In this document: piece after piece, positions 21,747 through 30,743 of the stretch | Layout: each line of letters opens with the position of its first letter | Position numbering within the stretch: the stretch's first letter is position 1 | Assembly (NCBI GenBank): GCA_030248295.1 | Contig: JASANH010000494.1 | Coordinates: 88,881 to 152,880, forward strand | Source: Mesodorylaimus sp. YZB2_4 | Lineage: Eukaryota; Nematoda; Enoplea; Dorylaimida; Dorylaimidae | DNA length: 64,000 nucleotides | Direction: 5' to 3' | Notes under the pieces: model-generated | The model's database searches: none | The model's input: the letters and a program-made list of their open reading frames with translations, nothing else | Told to the model about the DNA's origin: nothing | Translations under genes and position numbers: made by a program

Positions 21747-21893
21747 ATGTCTACTCACCCTGTCCTAGATGGGGCTCGTGATATATCTAACAGCAAAAAT
21801 TTTGGAGCCTTGCTGATGGGCACCAAGGCGTTCAACTATCTTTTAGACGATAATGATAATATTGAGTCTGACGCACCCTACTGGTCATTTGCT
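21747..21893 (+). CDS. Candidate first exon, unknown protein
   Basis: ATG at 21747 opens MSTHPVLDGARDISNSKNFG...SDAPYWSFA, followed by a good donor GTAAGC at 21894. The composition looks coding. The following exons are not found, so this is only a possible gene start. Confidence 0.3.
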
Positions 21894-22710
21894 GTAAGCA
21901 TACCATGCTACAATCAAAATGATGAATTAATCCGCTTGACCCTGCAATCCCGCAAACTCTGAACCCGTATCTAGTAAGCTTCTATGGCATATATTGAGCA
22001 ATAATATTGCATTCATGGAAAAATTTGATCACTTGCTAATCGACTCAAAGTATTTTTTAAACAAACCAATACACTTCTGACTAACGACTTGTAAAGTTAC
22101 TTACTTTCTAATTCTATTACAGATAATACTTCTTGCAAGAACAAACGAACAGCCGGGCGTACCAAATGTGAACTTGCTTTCTGTCACATCGCTTCCTTGG
22201 CGAATTTACACATCGCCCTAATAGCTGTGACGCATGAGCATACTGAACCACTTTACTGGCAAGACATCCGACATCGATGGGAAAGCTGCAAGCAAACTAA
22301 GCTACATATATTATTTCAATGCAAACCAGTTTTTATGTACTTGTTTGCTTTCGCAAATAACAGATAAAATTGTTGTGTTTTCACAAACCTATCGTTAATT
22401 AACACGCCACGAATCCACAAAAACCGTAATTTCAATTATCAGTAGAATTCCCAAGAAAATTTGTTCTTTGCCTGAACTTTCGCCTTGAAAAAAAAACCCA
22501 AAGCCACTCAAATCCAAGCAATAAGCGCTCGTGCCTCAAGTCATTGCATCAAAAAGTGACCGAAACAGCGGCAGCAATTGCATACTTGAACGTTTTATTC
22601 AATACTAATGTCTACTGGCACAGTTGGCGCAATACTTTCTCTAGTGCATTTCATCTGGGAACTGCTTGACTCTGCTGTCATGTGATACTGTATTCTATGA
22701 TCACCGGGTG
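21894..22710. other. Noncoding AT-rich stretch
   Basis: No gene or repeat recognised. Confidence 0.4.
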
Positions 22711-22871
22711 AAGTCACCAAGGTCGTGAATCCTTACAATCACGTTCAAGCTGAAGGGCTCAAAGCTCGGTATGAAAATGACATCGACTTCGCTCGTTGGA
22801 CTCGAATGATTCTAGCCGTCGCGTTTGTGCCACCGCCTTCAGTGATCGACGCCTTTAAAGAGTTGGTATAA
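22711..22871 (+). pseudogene. MULE (Mutator-like) transposase C-terminal fragment
   Basis: VNPYNHVQAEGLKARYENDI then DFARWTRMILAVAFVPPPSV and IDAFKELV before a TAA at about 22869. The ALAFVPP..V..AF..L ending and the preceding RY..D..F..W.RM are typical of animal MULE transposases. Only this last part is present. It lies directly outside the palindromic element that starts near 22950. Confidence 0.7.
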
Positions 22872-22949
22872 CTAACGTTATAAGTAAAATTAACGGAAAT
22901 TGACAACGACTAAATATTGACTTTATCGGTCAGTGGAAACTTCGCCTGC

Positions 22950-23345
22950 GCTCCAGAAATAGCTGCTGGTAGTAGTATATGTTCGTCGTCCGCATCCCAG
23001 CCCCCCACTTCATCCAGCTTATCACCCCTCAGCCACACAGTAGCCTTAGCCAAGCCCCGCAGGCCTTATAGCTTACCACCCTATAAATACCCATTTCAGT
23101 CCTTTGAACCCTTCTATCACTGAGCCCCCTTATCAGTCATTAGCTGAACCTTATCAGTATCTAGTCATTAGCTGAACCATATCATCGACTAGTCAGCAAG
23201 TCAAGCTCCAATCGTCTTATCATATCACAATAGCGATGATTGATAATCAGTATTTCTGGAAAAGTGAAAAGTTTGCAAGTTCAACCACCTTCCCGATTGA
23301 AAGTCGGAGTTCTACCAATCACACCACTAGGGCGGTTTGCAATGA
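22950..23345 (+). repeat. Left outer arm of the palindrome
   Basis: Inverse complement of 27487-27885. Contains agtcattagctgaacctta twice in tandem, ending near a tRNA-Glu-like sequence. Slightly shorter than the right arm because of small deletions. Confidence 0.8.
23268..23333 (-). tRNA. tRNA-Glu(UUC)-like sequence, 3'-truncated
   Basis: Minus from 23333 reads gccctagtggtgtgattggt, then agaac, an anticodon stem TCCGA/TCGGG closing the 7-base loop CTTTCAA (anticodon TTC). It then passes to ggtggttgaac, where the T arm and acceptor 3' strand are cut short. The acceptor and D arm look right. A pseudo-tRNA or tRNA-derived part of a mobile element rather than a working gene. Confidence 0.5.
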
Positions 23346-23526
23346 GGGTCGGGTGGCATAGTGAAGACAGTTGCCGATTAGAGATTCGGCTGTGTGACTA
23401 ATTTCGGAATTGTGTCATAGTCTGAAAAGTTACATGTCATCGGGGCTGTCGAATTCAAATATTTAATGTCTTATTATGACTTCAATAAATGTATATAAAC
23501 TAACGTCATTTTCCCCATTTCAGATC

Positions 23527-23745
23527 ATGATGGCTGGTCGTAACCCGTTCCTGTTTGAAATGACAGAATTATTGGCTAGGGTTCAAAGACCAAGAAGATT
23601 AAATTATTTTGATAAGATATTAATAACGAATATTATAGTAACAGTGTTTATGATTCTGGTAATATTTTCACATATATCCGACGCCGCGCATAGGGCGACC
23701 TGTCTACAGTGGACATGTCTATTCATTATATTCTATTCACAATAA
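23527..23745 (+). CDS. Small single-span membrane protein exon, unknown
   Basis: After a good acceptor (ccccatttcag, ending 23523) ATG opens MMAGRNPFLFEMTELLARVQ, a basic turn, then a hydrophobic segment ITNIIVTVFMILVIF and a stop at 23743. It lies in the left-arm part that has no partner on the right. It may be a captured exon or cargo. No family recognised. Confidence 0.3.
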   Translation: MMAGRNPFLFEMTELLARVQRPRRLNYFDKILITNIIVTVFMILVIFSHISDAAHRATCLQWTCLFIIFYSQ

Positions 23746-23777
23746 ACACTACTATAAATTACAGCTACATTTATTAT

Positions 23778-23807
23778 TATATATATATATATACTAAATT
23801 CACAAAT

Positions 23808-23838
<31 letters not shown>
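23778..23838. repeat. (AT)n microsatellite
   Basis: Two at/ta dinucleotide runs, about 23778-23794 and 23811-23838, split by a short spacer. Confidence 0.9.
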
Positions 23839-23840
<2 letters not shown>

Positions 23841-23845
23841 CACAT

Positions 23846-24490
23846 ATTTACAAACGATTACGGCAAAGGGGGCACGTCGGAGAAGCCGCCTCAGCCCATC
23901 GCGATCATTCCGTGGCCGAGTGGCGGCATACCCATCCACAAGGGCTACAGTGCCACATCGTCCTCCTGCCCCTCCACCGCCACCACCTCTCTCTCCGCCA
24001 TCCTATAAGACTAGTTTCCACACAATACGTTTCAGTTTAAAAGTTTACCTGCATTGTCGCCAAGATATAGCCACCCTCCCCTCACCGCATCTACATCATC
24101 CTAAAACCACCAGTTTCTATCTCGACAACCATGTGACATAGCTTACCACAGCAACCAGCTCAACCACCCCGCCGGCTCCGCCCGCATCCCCATCATCCGG
24201 CCCCTCCCCTTCACCGCCATTTACATGGCCTCCAGCAGTTTGCTTCAACAACCATGTGTACATAGCTCCACACCAGCTAGACCGCCCCACCCCACCCTCC
24301 ACCTCGTCATCCGCCACCATCAGGACCAAATCCGTCCGCGCTAAAACAAGTAAGACAAAATAAAGTTACAGGATAGGCAGTCAGTTAAACCACTACGCTC
24401 CAACCCCTCCCTCCCTACCCCCCCTCCGCGCGCGAGTCGCCGTTGATAGCCCTTTCTCCTTCGAAATCGCCACCTTCCGACGCACGCCTC
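23846..24490. other. C-rich noncoding stretch with two diverged copies of a ~120-bp unit
   Basis: The phrase caaccatgtgacatagct near 24125 and caaccatgtgtacatagct near 24247 mark two related units, both followed by Pro-coding C-rich sequence. The strand is pyrimidine-biased. No gene called. Confidence 0.4.
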
Positions 24491-24519
24491 CGATGGAACC
24501 GCTCCACCTTCTTATCGAC

Positions 24520-25020
24520 CTAAGCGGCACTCAGAGCTGCTCATTTAGTGCAAGAGACTCCTCCTTGGTGGGGAGCACTCGAGCTGCTCATTTTGTGGAG
24601 GAGCACTCCTCCTTGGTGGGGAATCGAGCTCTCATTTTGTGGAGGAGCACTCCTCCTTGGGGGACACTCAGAGCTGCTCATTTTTCAGGAGAGCTCCTCC
24701 TTGTGAGCAGCTCGGACTCTATTTTGTTCAGGAGCACTCCTCCTTGGTGGGGCAGCCGACTCTCATTTTGTGGAGGAGCAGTTCCTCCTTGGTGAGGAGC
24801 TCTCAGACTCCATTTAGTGCAAGAGCACTCCTCCTTGGTGGGGCACTCGGAGCTCTCATTTACAAGACAGCTCCTCCTTGGTGGAGAGCTCTCCTCCTTG
24901 GTGGAGAGCTGCTCAGAGTTCTCATTTTTTGGCAGGAGCAGTCCTCCTTGGTGGGACTGTTTGATCTGCTCATTTTATGGCAGAGAACTTTAGTAGCAGG
25001 AGTAGCTCCTACTTTGTGGC
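24520..25020 (+). repeat. Satellite array A (about 52-bp unit, degenerate)
   Basis: About nine units built round gagctgctcattttgtgg and ctcctccttggtggggagc, with changing spacing. It is the inverse complement of array B. It is more diverged than B, which suggests less recent homogenisation. Confidence 0.85.
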
Positions 25021-25140
25021 CTTTCATTTTATCAGGGAGCGGCAAATGTGAGACATACACATCAGTTTCCTACAAATCCAGTCCGGGTGTTCACTTTTTA
25101 CCTTAGCGCTTTACCATTCATGTTACTTAGCCTAAACCCC

Positions 25141-25305
25141 CTTATTAGCGGTGGAGCTGCTCATGTTAGCGGTGGAGCTGCTCATGTTAGCGGGGGAGCT
25201 GCTCATGTTAGCGGGGGAGCAGCTCATGTTAGCGGGGAGCAGCTCATGTTAGCGGGGGAGCTGCTCATGTTAGCGGGGGAGCTGCTCATGTTAGCGGGTG
25301 AGTAG
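25141..25305 (+). repeat. 21-bp tandem repeats
   Basis: Seven to eight copies of agcgggggagctgctcatgtt, with variants gcggtgg and gcgggg. The core gagctgctcat is shared with the 52-bp satellite. Inverse-orientation relatives (cccccgctaacatgac) occur at 26190-26260. Confidence 0.9.
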
Positions 25306-25398
25306 CTATTTATTAAAAGAAACATAAATATTGATCATGATTGAATATCAAGGTATTAATGTTTGTGCACAGTAGTTTTATAAAATCAGTTGGGTGAA

Positions 25399-26187
25399 TT
25401 ATTCACTGTCCTCTTCTTCTTCTTCTCCATCTTCCTCTTCACTGTCTGATGTTTCCGCATAATTTTCAACTACATCTAGGTTGTCATTCAAAAAATTCAA
25501 TAGCAATGTTTTCCTCTATCGATGGCCATTTGGAGGCTTCTTCTGATCATCACTATCTTCGTCATCATCAATTGTAATAGGCGATCTTCAGTGACTCGAA
25601 TCTTTTTATATATTGGAGAATCGACCAATCATTGTAGTCGTTCAAAAGTTTGACCGTTTGACTGTACAACTCCTCCGACTTCATCTTTGAGGTTTAGAAA
25701 ATCATCTTCCGTTTCTGGATTTGAAATCATCATCTTCCCTCCAATTACGCAAGATCCGTTTCAAGATGTCCGCCAAATTTTATTGGATGGTTCTATTTCA
25801 TTGTCATCGTCATTTCTCCCGCCATCCGCTTCTTCGCTATCACCATCCTCTCATCACAGTACCCCCTCGCTTTCCATGACAGATTTCATGTGACGCCTCA
25901 ATGAATTTTCGAACAAAATGTCTTGCACATTTCATTCATCGTCGCCATTTTCCCAGCGAGCTATCGTTATCGTGACCATTTTCGAGAGTAATCCAAACCG
26001 ACCATTCGCCAACTCGAAAAATATGAACTGGAGATGCAACAAAACTGTTGCCTTTTATCGTCATTTGCAGAAGCCCTCTCTTCACATTCATATGAGGAAG
26101 AATATATGGAACATGGCAGGATTGCTTCGCCTCATGGCAGCTCCCCCCTACCAGCACTCCACCGCTAACAGACTCTTTCCCGCTCAT
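25399..26187 (-). pseudogene. Degenerate acidic protein in the palindrome centre
   Basis: Minus strand, ending at the TAA at 25399-25401. The final 30 residues are clearly acidic (NYAETSDSEEEDGEEEEED then SE). Upstream, other frames give KWPSIEENIAIEF, ITIDDDEDSDDQKK and DSEEADGGRNDDDNEI, and near the start MSGKESVSGGVLVGGS. At least three frame changes or stops separate them. Acidic regions of this kind are common in transposon proteins, but I see no catalytic motif. It could be the remains of the element's own gene, since it lies in the unpaired centre. Confidence 0.4.
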
Positions 26188-26394
26188 GCTCTCCCCCTAA
26201 ATGACTGCTCCCCCGCTAACATGACACTCCACCGCTAACACACTCCCCCGCTAATATGAGCGGGGTTGTAGGCTTATAAGTGCAACATGGACATGAAGTA
26301 AGCCGCCTAAGGTAAAAAGTGACGCCCTACTGGATTTGTAGGAAACTGGCATGGTGTATGCTCTAATTTCCGCTCACCTGATAAAATGGAAAGG

Positions 26395-27405
26395 TCCCCA
26401 CAAAGTAGGAGCTACTCCTGCTACTAAAGTGCTGCTCTGCCATAAAATGAGCAGATCCAAACAGTTCCCACCAAGGAGGACCTGCTCCTGCCAAAAAATG
26501 AGCAACTCTGAGCAGCTCTCCACCAAGGAGGAGCTGCTCCTGCAACAAAATGAGCAGCTCCGAGCTGCTCCCCACCAAGGAGGAGCTGCTCTTGTCACTA
26601 AATGAGCAGCTCCGAGCTGCTCCCCACCAAGGAGGAGCTGCTCTTGTCACTAAATGAGCAGCTCTGAGCAGCTCTCCACCAAGGAGGAACTTCTCCTGCA
26701 ACAAAATGAGCAGCTCCGAGCAGCTCTCCACCAAGGAGGAGCTGCTCCTGCAACAAAATGAGCAGCTCCGAGCTGCTCCCCACCAAGGAGGAGCTGCTCT
26801 TGTCACTAAATGAGCAGCTCCGAGCTGCTCCCCACCAAGGAGGAGCTGCTCTTGTCACTAAATGAGCAGCTCTGAGCAGCTCTCCACCAAGGAGGAACTT
26901 CTCCTGCAACAAAATGAGCAGCTCCGAGCAGCTCTCCACCAAGGAGGAGCTGCTCCTGCCACAAAATGAGCAGCTCCGAGCTGCTCCCCACCAAGGAGGA
27001 GCTGCTCCTGCCACAAAATGAGCAGCTCCGAGCTGCTCCCCACCAAGGAGGAGCTGCTCCTGCCACAAAATGAGCAGCTCCGAGCTGCTCCCCACCAAGG
27101 AGGAGCTGCTCCTGCCACAAAATGAGCAGCTCCGAGCTGCTCCCCACCAAGGAGGAGCTGCTCCTGCCACAAAATGAGCAGCTCCGAGCTGCTCCTCACC
27201 AAGGAGGAACTGCTCCTGCAACAAAATGAGCAGCTCCGAGCTGCTCCCCACCAAGGAGGAGCTGCTCCTGCAACAAAATGAGCAGCTCCGAGCTGCTCCC
27301 CACCAAGGAGGAGCTGCTCCTGCAACAAAATGAGCAGCTCCGAGCTGCTCCCCACCAAGGAGGAGCTGCTCTTGTCACTAAATGAGCAGCTCTGAGTGCT
27401 CCGCT
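26395..27405 (-). repeat. Satellite array B (52-bp unit) with higher-order structure
   Basis: The core caccaagg recurs every 52 bases (26521, 26573, 26625, 26677, 26729, 26781, 26833, 26885 and on), about 19 units. Units differ in the segment after gagctgct: cttgtcacta (A), cctgcaacaaa (B), cctgccacaaa (C). The order B-A-A-B' at 26521-26728 repeats exactly at 26729-26936, a 208-base higher-order repeat, followed by a run of C units. Long minus-strand open frames here are artefacts. Confidence 0.9.
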
Positions 27406-27486
27406 GTAGGTTTCGATGACATGTATGTCTGCGCGTTCAAATAATCCATTGTCTTCACTGTGCACACTCGACCCTCTTTCTAAACC

Positions 27487-27559
27487 GCCCTCGTGGCGCA
27501 ACAACTGGTAGAACTTTCAACTTTCATTCGGGCGAGGTGGGTTCGATTCTGAGCGGGCG
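27487..27559 (+). tRNA. tRNA-like sequence in the right outer arm
   Basis: gccctcgtggcgcaacaact ... ggtagaac ... gtgggttcgattctgagcg. There is an A-box-like tggcgcaac..tggta, a B-box-like gggttcgattc, and roughly pairing ends gccc/gggc. The anticodon region is disturbed by a duplicated actttca. It is the counterpart of the tRNA-Glu-like sequence at 23268-23333. Probably a pseudo-tRNA. Confidence 0.45.
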
Positions 27560-27885
27560 CAAAACTTTTCACTTTTCTAAAATCATTGTTCATCGATGGT
27601 TTATTAAACACTTGTGATATGATAAGCAGATTATGTGACGCGATTGGAGCTTGCATTACTGACTGGTCGATGATAAGGTTCAGCTAATGACTAGATACTG
27701 ATAAGGTTCAGCTAATGACTGATAAGGGGGCTCACAGTGATAAGAAGGGTCTCAAAGGACTGACGAATGGGTACTTATTATGGCGGTAAGCTAAATAAGG
27801 CCCTGCGGGGCTTGGCTTAAAGCTAGTGGTCAGTGGCTGAGGGGTGATAATAAGCTGGTATGATAAGCTGGGGGGCTTCGCCCGC
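27487..27885 (-). repeat. Right outer arm of the palindrome
   Basis: Inverse complement of 22950-23345. Its outer edge abuts helicase codons of the Helitron that begins at about 27886 on minus. Confidence 0.8.
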
Positions 27886-28955
27886 AGCTAGCTGCGCCAG
27901 CACGACGCACACATATACTACTGCTGGTTCTGGCAAATCATCTAACTTGACCAATATTCGGTGATTATCTGGAGGCCCTTGTAAGCAAGTGCTACCCACT
28001 GTTCCAAAGGACCCATTGACAAGGAGCATCACTCTGGCACCGACTCTCAACATTATTTTGCTTTCTAGACCAGCTGTATCGCCGACTTCTTTCTCACGCT
28101 TGGCCAAAAGTTCATGCAACATATCAAACTCTTTCGGCGTCCTAAATGGCGGCTCGAAGTCGTCAATTGATCTTACAATATTTGTCTTCCCTGCACCAAT
28201 TATATCAAGCATATGTCCGTTAAACTGTTCGCGTATACCATTTTACGGCCACTTTAGCTTGTGTGCAGTTTGTCAGACATTCAAATACGATTCGATCACC
28301 TGATCCATATACCGTTCACTGCCTTCCTTTACAGTAAGCAAACGCGATTGCAACACTAGCAAATCGTCATTAGTCATGGCACCAACCCGAAGCCTGGCTA
28401 AAATACTTGCTAACGTACAGTAGGACAGCTTTGCTGTCTTTTATTCTCAATAAATTCTTCATGCGCATGTAACGATTGCCACAAATTGCCACCGTATATG
28501 CAGCCAATCATTCTCTGCAAATTTTTCTTTTCGAAATTACAAAATATGCGCTCGCCTTTGCCAGGTTAAAGTTGTGCAAAATCTCCAAGCATGACTGAAT
28601 GACAACCGCCAAAAACTGCATCTTTGTTTTTTTAATTATCGCTCAACCGCAAATAAATAAACGCAAGCATTTCGTTGGACATTATAGATATTTTATCGAT
28701 AATCACTAGATTCATCTCGCTCTAAACATCACGCATCTGCCACCTTCCTGCAGGCGACAAAGGTTCTAAATGCTTGCTTCCTTTACTCTGCACTGCTAAT
28801 TTTAATAAGAGATGAATAGTGGTTTCTCCCACATTTTTGCTGCAATTCCAGTTGGTGCTGCAACGTGCATACTAAAATGCTTGCTCTCTGCGTGCTCTTT
28901 CCACCAAACACGAATCGCATCGATCAAAAAACTTTTACCCGTGCCACCAGACCCA
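27886..28955 (-). pseudogene. Helitron 1: Pif1-like helicase, C-terminal part
   Basis: The Helitron helicase unwinds DNA during rolling-circle transposition. On minus from 28955: NGSGGTGKSFLIDAIRVWW (Walker A), HVAAPTGIAA, LVIIDKISIMS (Walker B; the usual DE is DK here), FGGCHSVMLGDFAQL, ILARLRVGAMTNDDLLVLQS and LESKIMLRVGARVMLLVN. This is the standard Pif1/Helitron motif order. Stops and frame changes interrupt it, for example near 28735 and 28250. The part upstream of Walker A continues at 33283 beyond an inserted Kolobok. The C-terminus meets the palindrome at about 27886. Clearly inactive now. Confidence 0.85.
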
Positions 28956-28959
28956 TTAA
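28956..28959. other. TTAA target duplication, left of Kolobok
   Basis: TTAA directly precedes the element end agggctacgg and pairs with TTAA at 33279-33282. Confidence 0.85.
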
Positions 28960-29186
28960 AGGGCTACGGACACGTCAGAGATAACAAGATCAGCAAATAT
29001 ACAGCACATCAGCACATATAGCAATGTCAAATTCCAACGGGAAAAAAAATTTTCTTCAGCCATTCTCTAGAAAATTGGAAATAAAGTCAAAAATCAGACT
29101 TTACCGCGAAAAATAAGCGAATCGATAGGTAGTGTGCTGGTTACTGCAACATGCTCATGTGCGGGTTACTGTAACCGCTCGTAATT
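28960..29186 (+). repeat. Kolobok left terminal inverted repeat
   Basis: Matches the inverse complement of 33062-33278 with few differences; the main ones are a short indel near 29000 and changes near 29050. Confidence 0.9.
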
Positions 29187-29289
29187 GTGATTATAGATAT
29201 ACCGGTATTCATGTTTACTCGGCAAGCTGTATTTTGTTGATCGACTTTTTATATTGATTTCTTGCACAAGCGAATGCTTCTGTTAAAAA

Positions 29290-30243
29290 ATGGAATCTGA
29301 CGATGAAGATATCATTGCTCATTGGGAAAAGTACCCGGGTTCTGATCCATCAAAGGAAGTAGTTGATCGCGTGTTGGCCGCATCAGGGAGAATATCGGAT
29401 GGTGGACAAGATGAATACGATCCAAGGTAGGTAACTGTAGCCATTTAAAGCTGGGTTTTTCAAAGGAAACAATTTTTGAAACTCTGCATAGGTAAAACAA
29501 GGCTTTGGGTCAACAATTGGAAGAAGCACGCACGGATCGGAATCGGGTTGTCAATGGAAAACCGTTTTGGTGCCGATGCTCTGGTCCACCGGGGTTACAC
29601 GAAACTGTCCGAGAGTGCTTTTGCTGCCAAGAAGCGCATCATTCGGAGTCGGAATACTCCAAGAGCCTCCAACGTCAAATCGGCGATCGATGTGTGGTCA
29701 CAAATCTAGCTTTTCGGATGCTTTGCTTGGAATTTGTGGCATGTCACTTATTGAAAATGTTGTTTTTAGAATAACTATCACAAACGCGGTATAACTTAAC
29801 ACTTATAGGTTGTTCGAACAAGTGCATTGCAGAGAGCAGCATTTCACAAGCAAAGGATCAGTGAGCCATCCACGAGGTAAGCAGAAATTACAAATAGTCT
29901 GCCGGAAGAGGATGCTCTTTTATCTAGCTTACTTTTTTATGGGCTCTACTTTTCAGATTGCTTCGGCATGCTGCCTGCAGGCAGTTTATTTTTTGGATCT
30001 ACGGACACCTTGGTGCGTCCAAAGTGTGGAGATTCCGTCATGCGTAGTGCATTCAATCCGTGAGGTAAGTTGCTTGTACCTGTAGCTGTTTGTTCATGCC
30101 AAGTCCCGCAACAAAAATCTCCGCTATTACAGGCTTTTCACACCAAAGACGAGCAGTTTGTCGGGTTTAAAGATGTCGAAGAAATGAACATGGACCATGA
30201 CGAACAGGACTTTGCATGGTTCGAATCTTTGCCTGATTCGTGA
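29290..30243 (+). pseudogene. Kolobok-borne gene with P2X7 C-terminal (ballast-like) domain
   Basis: Proposed exons: 29290-29426 (ATG; MESDDEDIIAHWEKYPGSDP), 29492 to about 29788, 29809-29876, 29957-30064 and 30133-30243 (ends DFAWFESLPDS, TGA). The second exon carries KPFWCRCSGPPGLHETVREC and FCCQEAHHSE, then RCVVTNLAFRMLCL. The fourth has LLRHAACRQFIFWIYGHLG, then in a shifted frame IPSCVVHSIRE. The fifth has FHTKDEQFVGFKD. This order (W.C..C..M.T..EC.CC.E; C.T....F...CL; R..AYRQF..W..G.LG; IPSC....IR; GF) is the Zn-binding cytoplasmic domain of vertebrate P2X7, also known as a stand-alone domain in other animal proteins. One frame change near 30025 and a stop near 29493 or 29772 indicate decay. 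Exons 3 and 4 join in phase. Role in the transposon unknown. Confidence 0.7.
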
Positions 30244-30743
30244 TAATGTTCATCAGGTACTTATTTCGGCTGTCATGCCTGTTCACGGTTAGATCTGTAC
30301 TTTGTATTAATACGTCCCCATGGTAATGTGCACGTACTGATATTATTATGCCCAGTATAAAAAATAAGATTATTTTGAGTCAAGTCTCCAGTAATAACAC
30401 GCTTAGATTCGCACAGCATGCAACATATTATCAGCAAACACTGCTTACTCATACATCATGACACGAATGAAGTAGCTTGAGGTTCAATTATTCTGTTGGT
30501 TTAGGAGGCCTTTCCACGCCACATCTGTCCAAACTTCTCGCCACTTCTTGAAAAGATGATCGACGTCTGACTAAATTCTCTCCGATAGCTAGGCGTTCAA
30601 TGCATTTGCGAACAAGTTCCCAGGAAAAATTAAACATTTTTTAAAGAAACTGAAGTAATGCAAAAACATATTACCTTTCGCCAAGTATACATTTTAGGGG
30701 CCCGTTTATACTTCTTCCTCCAATCATTGGAGACTCTGGACCA
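30244..30743. other. Convergent intergenic stretch inside Kolobok
   Basis: Lies between the 3' ends of the two Kolobok genes. AT-rich, no motif recognised; would hold both polyadenylation signals. Confidence 0.4.

Larger units (their letters stand above)
22950..27885. mobile_element. Large palindromic (foldback) element with satellite-bearing arms
   Basis: Outer arms of about 390 bases: 22950-23345 matches the inverse complement of 27487-27885 (shared runs cagtcattagctgaacctta, cagtatctagtcattagctg, gccaagccccgcagg). Further in, the tandem array at 24520-25020 is the inverse of that at 26395-27405. 25020-25140 (tttcctacaaatccagt, cactttttaccttag) is the inverse of 26255-26350. The 21-bp repeats at 25141-25305 face inverse ones at 26190-26260. 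The left arm has about 1.1 kb (23350-24490) with no partner on the right. The unpaired centre is about 25.3-26.2 kb. This resembles the plan of FB-type transposons. No transposase is recognised, and no target duplication can be fixed. Confidence 0.75.

Noticed and set aside
25141-25305. CRISPR-like regularly spaced repeat
   Set aside because: The 21-bp units are directly tandem with no unique spacers, and the context is eukaryotic.
26363-27504. Leu/Ser/Glu-rich minus-strand frames of up to 218 codons
   Set aside because: Translation of the 52-bp satellite in the palindrome arm.
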